64,000 nucleotides of DNA from Limnanthes douglasii subsp. nivea (lineage: Eukaryota > Streptophyta > Magnoliopsida > Brassicales > Limnanthaceae): positions 117,560,771 to 117,624,770 of the forward strand of contig JAUPFV010000001.1 in assembly GCA_036936605.1 (NCBI GenBank), written 5' to 3'. The notes under the pieces were generated by a model. It did no database searches. It had not been told where the DNA came from and saw nothing but the letters and a program-made list of their open reading frames with translations. Position 1 is the first letter of the stretch. Every line of letters begins with the position of its first letter. Made by a program: the position numbers and the translations under genes. Shown in pieces: positions 54,974 through 64,000 of this stretch.

Positions 54974-57312
54974 ATGAATCCGGACAATCCAGAGCTACCA
55001 CCGGCTTTGCTCGAAGTGGTGGAAGAGAACGATGAATACACTGTCGAAGAGCGTGACATGCTAAAGTGTGAAATAGAAGCTCTGAGGGCAGAGAAGGCCA
55101 AGATGGGCGTGAAAGAAAAATCCAAAGCATCGGTTGCTCATCACACCGATAACCCCAGAGACCATGAGTCTTCGAAAACTCATGTGAGCACAAAAAAGAC
55201 TCATGCCAGTTCTAAAAAGTCTCACCGGTCCAAGCCTGTGGAGAGTTCTGACTCAAGCTCAGAATCTTCTGATAGCTCTTCGGACGATGAAAGAGTTGAA
55301 AAATCTTTATCCTCAAGCAGCGATGAGGGTCGAACTAGAAAGAAACAAAGGCAGATAAAAAAGTATTCAAGAAAAAGGGATAGCCATGGAAAAATGAAGA
55401 AGAATATTGGAAAAGGGTCATCACACAGCCGGAGGCATGTGGACAAGATGCTGATGGATCCCTTTGCCTTCCATGATGAACCGGGTATCTTTGCAACTCC
55501 CAATGAGGATACTGTGTTCAGTCGTGGAAGGAATTGGAGGCAATCTCCATTGTATTCTAAAATTCTGCTCGGAAACCTCCCCAAGAGGTTTGACAGCACC
55601 AAAATAGAGAAGTACGATGGCAGTACTGATCCGGACAACCATCTGGAGCAATTTAAAAACTTCATGATGAAATTTGACGATGATGATAAACTACTTTGTA
55701 GGGAATTCTCCCAATCCTTTACGGGGAGTGCTCTGAAATGGTACAACAGCCTGCCTCAGGGTTGTATTAAAGATTTCGATACGTTATGGGTGGCCTTTCG
55801 AAGGCAGTTCGTAGGGAGTAAAGAGATGAAGGGCAATGGAGACACAATAATCCATTGTGCCCAGGAGCCAAATGAGTCCTTGAAAGAATACATAAGCCGT
55901 TTTGTGAACACAAAGAATGGGTTGGCTGATTGCTTCGAACATGTAGCAATAGCATCCCTGAGACAGGGTTTGAACCCAGGCAATCTAGCTGATTCAGTGA
56001 CCAGAAAGAAGGCTATGACATGGGGAGGGTTGCTGAATCAGGCAAACAAATAAACGTCGATGAAACAAAGAAACTCAGGGTGCACAGGCAGGTGAGGTCT
56101 ACCCCAGTAACACCAAGTCCCAATCAAAATCAGTCCGAGAACAAAGCAAGAGAAACCGGACAGGGGCATGGTAGAGCAAAAGCTCAGTCTCAGCCAGCTG
56201 CTCCTGCTCAGAGTCAGCAATCCAGAAACAAAAGAGGGCCATGGGTGCAACCGGAGTGGTTCGCGGAGTTAAAATAAAGTGTGGCCACGATTTTTGATAA
56301 AACAAAGGATGAGGTGCATTACCGGAGACCGGCAACACTGTAGTCTCCCAGAGAGCATCACAACAACTCTTTTTGCCAATATCACAATGATATTGGTCAT
56401 ACCACCGATGACTGCATAGCGTTGAAGCAAGAAGTTCAAAACTTGATTGAAAGAGGGAAGCTGGGAGCTTACGTTAAAAGAAGAGGAGGCAACAGGCCTG
56501 ACAACACTCACCGGGTTGGTCCAAGTAATGCTGCTCCGGAGAGGGCCATGGTTATAGTTGAAAGGTTTGACGTGGAATCTGAATACTTGGATTGTGATCC
56601 AACTCGAAACAGAGTGGGTGCTATAGAGGAATGTTCTAGATCGGTCTCCGGGCTCATTAAGTTTTTCGAGTCGCTTACAATTTTCGGATGGGACACTATG
56701 ACAGCTCCTACTGCTTCTTCGAGGAAGAGGCATGTTCATACTTTAGCCTCCCAGCTAGAAGGAGGCATGACATCCTATCAGTCACCAAACTCATTTCCCT
56801 TCATTGTGTTTGATGAAGATGATTTAAGAAACATTGCTGGCCCTCATGAGGATGCTGTTGTCATATGAGCATCTATAGGGGGCAATGACATAAGACGAAT
56901 CCTGGTGGATACTGGAAGCTCAGCCAATATCCTTTTCCTAACCACTTACAAAAAAATGAAAAATCCGGCTGTAATTCAGAATTCGGACAGGTCAATCGTG
57001 GGCTTCACAGGCAGCTCAGCAGATGTGATCGGAGAGTTCGAAGAAGAGGTGTTATTGGGCAAGTGCCCTTTCAAGAAAATGGTCAGAATACTCTTTATTG
57101 TGGTGGATTGTCCCACTTGCTACAATGCTATTCTGGGGAGGTCTTGGCTCTTTAGGATGCATGCAGTAGCTTCAACAGTCCACCAATGCTTGAAGTATGC
57201 TGTTCAGGGGCAGGTTGGAGTTGTCCGGAGCTGCCAAAATATTGCAAGAGAATGTTATGCCACTGCCTTGGCTCCTCAAACGCTGGGGGCAGTCCGTATC
57301 AATGAACAATAG
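54974..57312 (+). pseudogene. Element C Gag-protease, broken
   Basis: From ATG 54974 (MNPDNPELPP). Intact through the Gag core, then a 4-bp deletion relative to A near 56040 shifts the frame. Further stops: GAA-to-TAA type at 56275, CAG-to-TAG type at 56341, GGA-to-TGA type at 56866. The zinc-knuckle region and protease DTGSSANILF (near 56910) are present in pieces. The terminal CAA-UAG at 57307-57312 is followed by a second TAG (57313-57315) where A has CAG, so even the readthrough site is spoiled. Confidence 0.88.
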
Positions 57313-60300
57313 TAGTTTGAGGGCCTTTCTGGGGGTGAGGGTGAATTGATGACCCCAGGGAGACCCCCGGAGTGTTGATACCAGTTGAAGAGGTGGAAAC
57401 ATACTGTTTGGAAGATGGGAAAAGTGTCAAGATAGGGTCTAAAAGGCCACCTATGTTGAAGAATGAAATGTTGAAGTTTTTAAAGAACCATCAGCACGTT
57501 TTTGCTTGGTGCAATGCTGATGTTACTTGAGTCCCATCAGAAGTGATATCACATCAACTATCAGTCCGGAGAGATGTAGCACCAGTAGTTCAAAAAAGAA
57601 GAGCTTTTTCCAAAGAAAAAGCTAATATCATTGTGCAAGAGGTTGACAGGCTCACAAAGATGGGGCATATCAAGGAGTCTCAATACCCTTTGTGGACTGC
57701 CAATCCTGTCTTGGTGAAAAAGAAGAATGGCAAGTGGCGCATGTGCATTGACTTCACAGACCTCAATAGAGCTTTCCCAAAAGACTTGTATCCGGTCCCC
57801 CAGATTGATCAGTTAGTAGACTCTACCTCTGGGAACAAGCTGCTTTCCTTTATGGATGCTTTCTCCGGATACAATCAGATTCAAGTAGATCCAAGGGATC
57901 AAGAGCATACCACAATTGTCACAAACAGAGGTCTTCATTGCTACAAAGTTATGCCATTTGGTTTGAAAAATGCTGGGGCTACTTATCAGAGGTTAGTCAA
58001 CAAAGCATTTGCTGATCAAATTGGAAGAAATATGGAAGTGTACATTGATGACATGATGGTGAAGAGCGTACATGAGCAGTTGCACTTGTCCGACCTCCAA
58101 GAAACTTTTGCCAACTTGGTGAAAGTGAATTTGAAATTAAACCCTGAAAAGTGTGTGTTCGGAGTGCAGTCCGGTAAGTTTCTAGGCTATATCATAAGTG
58201 AGCATGGAATCCAACCCGATCCGGACCAGCTCAATGCTCTATTCCAAATGGAACCTCCTTGAAACATCAAAGAAGTACAGTGGTTAACAGGGAGGTTAGC
58301 TGCCTTAAACAGTTTTATCTCAAGGTCTTCGGGCAGGTGTGCTCCTTTCTTTCAAACTTTGAAGGGTGCAAAGGGCTTTGATTGGACCCCGCAGTGTGAT
58401 GAGGCTTTCAATGAGATCAAGAAACACATGTCCTCCCCCAAAACTTTGTTCAAGCCAGTCGATGGGGAGACTCTCTTTGTATATTTGGCAGTTTCAAGTT
58501 GTGCCATCAATGTTGTGCTGGTAAAAGAGGTCGATAGTCATCCCCATCCAGTGTACTACATCAGCAAAAGCTTGATAGATGCAGAGAAGCGTTACTTAAA
58601 ACTTGAAAAATTGGCATTATCCCTGGTGATAGCTGCAAGGAAGATGAGGCCTTATTTCCAGGCTCATCCTATCATCGTCCGGACCTCTTTTCCCCTAAAG
58701 AATGTCCTTCAAAAAGCAGACATTTCGAGCAGAATGACTAAGTGGTCAGTAGAGTTGGGGGACTTTGACATAGACTTTGCTCCCCGAACAGCAGTCAAAG
58801 CCCAAGCTGTGGCTGATTTTCTGGTCGAATTCCACTCCGACAGGGATTCAGAGCAAGCTACTGATATAAAAGATAAAAAAGTATGGGTCGTCCGAACAGA
58901 TGGTGGATCTAGCACAATTGGATGTGGTGCAGGAGTATGTTTAACTTCCCCGTATGGAGATAAGATGTACCAGGCTATTTGTTTTGCTTTCAGGGCATCT
59001 AATAACGAGTCCGAATACGAAGCAGCTATAGCTGGGTTAAAGTTAGCCCACATTTGTGGGGCCAAGAGGGTCAAGCTGTTAAGTGACTCCCAACTACTTA
59101 TCCACCATGCCCAAGGCCAATCTGAGGCTAAGAAGGAGCAACTTGTGAAGTATTTACTCCTCCTCAAAAATGAAACGCTTAAGTTTAAAAGTGTTGTCTA
59201 TGAACACATTCCCCGGGCAGAAAATGAGCTAGCAGACTCACAAGCAACCGTAGCCTATACGGAGTCATATCCATGGATCCATGTGCTTGAAAGCCCCTCC
59301 ATCCAACTTTGTAAGGGTAAAGAAGAGGAAATTTTTGAAATACAAGTGAACCAACCTCAAGACTGGAGGTTTCCTCTCATACAATATCTCTCTGATGGTG
59401 TTGTGCCTCCGGATAAGTCACTAGCCAGAACATTGAAACACAAGGCTCGTGGTTTCATCATATTGAGAGAAGTGTTATACAAGAAATCTTACAGTAAACC
59501 TCTCCTGCGCTGTTTAGGGGATGAAGAATCACAAATGGTCCTCTCCGAATTGCATGATGGTGAGGGATCAGCCCATTGTGGGTTTAGAGCTTTAACAAGA
59601 AGAGTTTTACTCTCCGGTTACTATTGGCCATCAATCATGAAAGATGCTAAGGAATTGGTGAGGAGGTGCGACCCATGCCAGAGGTACATCAATGAAATTC
59701 ATGTACCAACCATTCCTTTAGAATAAATTTCTGAGCCTATTCCTTTTGCTCGATGGGGATTGGATTTAGTAGGGCCTCTCTCTGTGGCGTCCGGAGGGCG
59801 CAAAACTATAATTGTGGCCATAGACTACTTCTCGAAGTGGATAGAAGCAGCCCCTCTAGCAGGGACAACATCAAAAGCTGTTATAAAATTCATTCTGTCC
59901 AACATATGTTGCAGATTTGGTGTCCCACAGAAAATAACAACAGACAATGGGCCACAGTTCGACAATAGAGAAATGGAGAGCTTCTGTGCCTCAAAGGGTA
60001 TACAACATTGTTTTTCTTCACCTTTCCACCCACAAGAAAATGGGCAAGTTGAAGTGGCTAATAGAACTATACTGTCCGGCTTAAAGAAGAATTTGGAACG
60101 GGCTGCTGGGAAGTGGCCTAGTTATTTACAAGAGGTCTTGTGGGCCTACCGGACAACACCTGGGGCTGCAACACAAGAATCACCCTTTGCCTTGGTCTAT
60201 GGGATGGATGCAGTAGCTCCCATAGAAGCAACTCTCCTCTCTTTTCGTGTTCACAACTTCTCCGAACATGCTAATGAGGTGGCAATCAGAGATCAACTTG

Positions 60301-60599
60301 ATTTGATAGAAGAAAGACGAGTTAAAGCTCACCTTAGAGTTGCACACTATCAAGGTTTGATGAAAAGCAGGTTTGCTTCTAAAGTTAAAAGAAGAGATTT
60401 CCAACCTAGGGACAAAGTATTAAGGAAGGTCTTCTTACACACTAAAGAAAAGCTCTTCGGAAAGCTGGCCCCAACTTGGGAGGGTCCGTATATCGTTGTT
60501 GAAAGAATTAAGCCTGGAACTTATTGGTTGGAAGACAAAGATGGCAGAGTTCTAACACATCCTTGGAATATCGAGCATCTCCGGATGTACTTGGAATAA
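57313..60599 (+). pseudogene. Element C Pol, broken
   Basis: RT with YIDDMMVKS (57543-58262), RNase H, second RNase H (RTDGGSSTIGCGAGVC), integrase with DDE motifs (59760-60599), ending HPWNIEHLRMYLE. Lesions: 1-bp deletion before 57350, GGA-to-TGA type near 57529, CGA-to-TGA type at 58260, TCA-to-TAA type at 59724. At the position of the A nonsense codon, C has TGG, which shows the ancestral state. Confidence 0.88.
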
Positions 60600-61094
60600 C
60601 ACTTGTGTAAATATTTACTTGTTTGAACATCCATGTAAATATTTGGGGGCATACTCTTTCCTCCCCGGTGGCACGGAGAGGTTTTAATGAGGTGTCCGGG
60701 CTGTTAAATAAAATTCAATGCCTTCTTAAAAAATTTTCTAAGTGTTTTTTAAAGTTTTGTCCCTTGTCATACTATCCGGACTGAAATATCTAAGGACTAT
60801 TTAAACTCTAGCCAGAGAATTTAAACACTCTCACAATGCAACAACTAAAGGCTACTTAAACTCTGGCTATCAAAATTAAAATGAACAATGAAAGAAGATG
60901 ATGGTTGCACAAAACAAAGATATTCATTGAATGAAATAACTTAAACTTGCCTTGGCCTTCCAAGGACTTTTAAATAGTCAAGATACGACACAAAAAACCT
61001 GTCCGGTCGAGCACCGGACACCATTACAAAAAAGAGTGCATTGGCCTTCCAAGGACTTTAGTCTGAATAAAAAATAAACAAAGTAAATCATAAG
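60600..61094. other. 3' spacer of element C
   Basis: Matches the spacer of A. It holds the paired palindromic repeat (60948-60970 and 61037-61060) next to the antisense gene stop. No gene. Confidence 0.6.
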
Positions 61095-63972
61095 TTAAGG
61101 TTGAGCCTTTGAAGATGGCTCACCTTCATACACCTTCTTGCCTTTGAAGTCGCTTTTCCCTTCGTCTACCTTCTTACCTTTGGGATCGTCTTTCTCTTCA
61201 TCTGGGCTCTCCCCGGTATGCTCTTCATCATCGGATGAGGACGCACTGGAGACTCCATCATGATTCTCTTCGGCCATTGTATGATATGGAAGGTCATCAT
61301 CATCTACATAAAGCCACAAGTCCCCTAGGTTCCTCTTCGGATAGTTTTCATGAAAGAGTAGAACCATGTCAGACCTCACCTTCTCAATCAATAGCTCTTC
61401 GCTTTTAATCATTTGGTTGGCATAGGCATTGATCTTGGCTTGGATCGTAGCCTCTTGATCCCTTAACAAAGTGGTTTTCTCCTCGGCAGCCTTGGATGCT
61501 GCATTCTCAAGAGCAATCTTGTCAGTAGTTAGGTTGGTGATAATCTTGTCCTTTGCCTTGGTCTCTTCTTTTGAGGCAGTAAGGTCTTTCTCCACACCGG
61601 ACAGCTTCTCCCGGAGGTCTCTGATGGTTTCCTCTAGAGTAGCAACTTTTGTGTTGCTTTCCTCCTGATTCCTCTTCAACTCCTCATTTGCTTCCTTTAG
61701 CATGTCAGCATTGGCAGTAGCAGTGCGAAGGTCTTCGGACTTGTCTCTCCAGTGTAAGTACCGGCTGCACATTGCAATAGCAAGGAGTGGGCTATGGTGT
61801 CCTTTTCACTAGAGACAATGAAAGTCTTACCATTGAAGTTGACGGTGTTAGAGCTGCTCGGAGGAATGTAAGGCCCTGCGAAGTCGTCTCTGGGGAGGTT
61901 GAGGAAGTATTCGCCAAGTTCACCAAGACCGGTGATGTCTACTTCATCAATGTTGAGCTCTCCTCCCTCAACTTCATCAGTATGAAAGTCCCTTGGGATC
62001 TCTTCAGCATGTGTTGGGTCAGAAGGGTCAGCCTGGAAAGAAGGCTCCGGATCCCGGAGAGCAAGCTCATCTCCCTTAGCAGTCTTTTTCTTCTTGGCTG
62101 CCCGGTCTTCCCCTTCACTCCCCTGCTTGCAATTTCTCTTGGAAGCCCTTGGAGGTTTTGGGAGTTCTGCTTCCTGCCTTTCGGTCTCTTGCTCCACTAC
62201 CTGCAAAAGAGCAGCATCGATTTGGCTCTGAGTCGGCCCCTCCGGGTCTGTTGGAGCATCCTTCTCAGCATAAGCAGGATTAGCATCACTCACCACCTTC
62301 TTGCCTTTCTTCTTGCCCTTCATTTTGCTTGTGGCTTTGGCCCGGCCTGGTAGGAAGAGTGTCCCATCTGCTTCATGGCTCCTCTTAAGCACTGTGTCCG
62401 GAGAAGGTTGGGTGGTGAGCTCCTCCCAAGTTAAGTCTCTCCGACCTGTGATGTTCCACAGGTGAGACCTTGCGAGATTTCCACTAGTGAAACCATTATG
62501 GAATCGGTTCCCCCAGTTCTCTGCAGCCCATGCATTGATTTTGCCACAAGTGACCTGTCCGACCTTCAAGTAATCACCGAACTCCTTAGGCAGTTCTGTT
62601 AAGACAAAAGAAAGACCAATTAATTTAAAACCAACTTTAAGAAGGAAGAAGTAGACAAAGATTTAAAGTAGGAGACTTAGGGTCACTCCTCCACCTACTT
62701 CTGAGGAGGCTTGGGTTCTCTCCGGACTTGATCTTCTTTCCGTTTTCCCAAGCGCCACTGACGAACAAAAACTGGCTCCTCCATTTACTCTCGGACTCTA
62801 ATAGATCATCAACAGCTTTGGAACTGTCCCCCATATTGAAGTGGTAGAAGGGGAATTGGTGATGTTTGCAAAGATTGGCCATTGCAGCAAACTCTTCCAT
62901 AGGAAGAGGGATCCCGGACAACCTTGATGCCATGATGCATGACATCAGAGTATACCAAGCGTTGGGGCTCAGCTGGCTCGGACAGATTTTGATCAGATGA
63001 AAATATCTGACAATCTCTGGGTTCAATGGGAATCTGAGTCCCCAATTAAATAGCTCCGTGAAGATGACTATTTCATTCAGCTTGCAATCCATAGGAGTTT
63101 CAGGATCTATGGGAATCCTTATCTTCACATTTTCAGGGATCCCCCATTTTGTGCGCATTCGACCCAGTGAAAACAAGGCCCTACCTTCCCTTCGAGACAC
63201 TCCGGCAGCTCCGGATGCCTCAAACACAGTTTTTCTTTGCCCTTATCTTTTTTGGCAGTAGCAGTGTTACTAGTCTGACCGGATGGATCAGACTCAAAAG
63301 GGACTTCTTCAACAGAGTCCTCCATTCTTTCCTCCATGATCGTAGGAGGAATATCAGTGGCAGTGGCCCGGGGAGAATTTAAACTTGGCTCAACCTGGCT
63401 TCCGGACTGCTGGTTTTCTGTGTTTTCTTGACTTTTAGTCTCAGGCTGGGGCTCTGAGGCAGAAGTCTCTCTTTGAAGTGCTGGGATGCTAGCATCCGGA
63501 CCGGGTAGTCTTTCCCGGGGAGCTCTGATAGGCACTCCAGACCCAGAACTGCTATTTTTTGCCCCCGATTTTGAGGGAGTGTTCTTAGAGGCTTGCCCCA
63601 TAACCAGCCAACTCTTTCTTCGATCGACTGACTTCTCCGGGTAGTTCTCTATATCTGATCCCATCGCTATGAAGGGTGAGGGTTTTTTGAAGCTAGTGGC
63701 AGTTACTCCTGGTTCAACGATGGATTCTGATTCCTGAACAGAGGAACCAGAGATGATGGGGGAAAGGCTAGGTTGGAATAACTTTCTAGGCTTAGTGCCT
63801 TTGGAGGAAGAAGATCCTTGATCTGACTCTGCAGCAGAGGCGATTGGTCTGTCAACAGGGAAAGTAGGTAACCCTGCTGCGATTCGTCTTTCCTTCTCGA
63901 CCTTTTGTGCCTTCTCCAACTCAGAGAGGTTGAGCCACCCGTCTTTGATCAAAGCAGTCCTTGCTGTAAACG
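61095..63972 (-). pseudogene. Antisense accessory gene of element C, Transposase_28-like, broken
   Basis: Minus strand, same plan as in A. The start codon position reads ACG (63972-63970) where A and D have ATG. The GPCFH...YLLALQ region has a deletion near 63168 that shifts frame. The conserved block ELFNWGLRFPLNPEIVRYF...CPSQLSPNAWYTLMSCIMASRLSGIPLPMEEFAAMANL is well preserved (63060-62870). The intron (62596-62680) has lost its donor (CT instead of GT). Exon 2 keeps LPKEFGDYLKVGQ...INAWAAENWGNRF and a long coiled coil to 61095, with a frameshift near 61775. Confidence 0.82.
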
Positions 63973-64000
63973 TAAACTATCAAGTAAATCTTTGCTTTAG

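Larger units (their letters stand above)
54493..64000 (+). mobile_element. Element C: Tat-type Ty3/gypsy retrotransposon, degenerate, cut by window end
   Basis: Same family as A (LTR start TGATGAGTCC, same primer site, proteins about 90% alike by eye). 5' LTR 54493-54901, gag-pol 54974-60599 with several lesions, spacer, antisense gene 61095-63972. By comparison with A the 3' LTR should begin a few hundred bases beyond 64000. Confidence 0.92.

Overview
This is a stretch of plant nuclear DNA, most likely from a eudicot. It is AT-rich, contains one spliced housekeeping gene, and is otherwise packed with nested Ty3/gypsy elements of the Tat/Retand/Ogre type, a decayed Ty1/copia element, a LINE, a Mutator-like element and a second family of terminal-inverted-repeat DNA transposons. 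I cannot name the species.

Layout. Positions 1-1553 hold a short tandem array and featureless DNA. 1554-2615 is an internally deleted DNA transposon. About 2999-18294 is an old minus-strand gypsy element (E), interrupted by a younger minus-strand relative (D, 5788-12189, duplicated target ACAAG). From 18295 to about 33360 there are remains of a minus-strand copia-like element (F); one of its long terminal repeats is split by gypsy element A (19001-29453, plus strand, target GATAT). 33361-47470 is a minus-strand LINE split by gypsy element B (34873-46444, plus strand, target AAAGC, LTRs about 1% different). 47526-49203 is a Pack-MULE carrying a U-box/ARM gene fragment, with a perfect 9-bp target duplication. 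50070-52977 is a four-coding-exon digalactosyldiacylglycerol synthase 2 gene, the only normal cellular gene. 53767-54492 is the left part of a relative of the 1554-2615 transposon, cut by gypsy element C (54493 to beyond the window end).

How the parts work together. A, B and C share one plan: LTR, primer binding site, gag-protease, an in-frame UAG, RT / RNase H / second RNase H / integrase, a repeat-bearing spacer, then a gene on the opposite strand with its own TATA box and one intron, polypurine tract, LTR. D keeps this plan but has lost gag-protease-RT; E keeps decayed parts of it. In B the UAG is followed by CAAUUA and a predicted stem-loop, a classic leaky-stop context, and gag-pol is otherwise fully open, so B looks recently mobile. 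The antisense gene carries the region found in proteins annotated 'putative gypsy type transposon' (Transposase_28-like) and is broken in every copy here, yet its phase-1 intron position is conserved. Coordinates, domain calls and LTR differences were read by eye; no alignment or database search was run.
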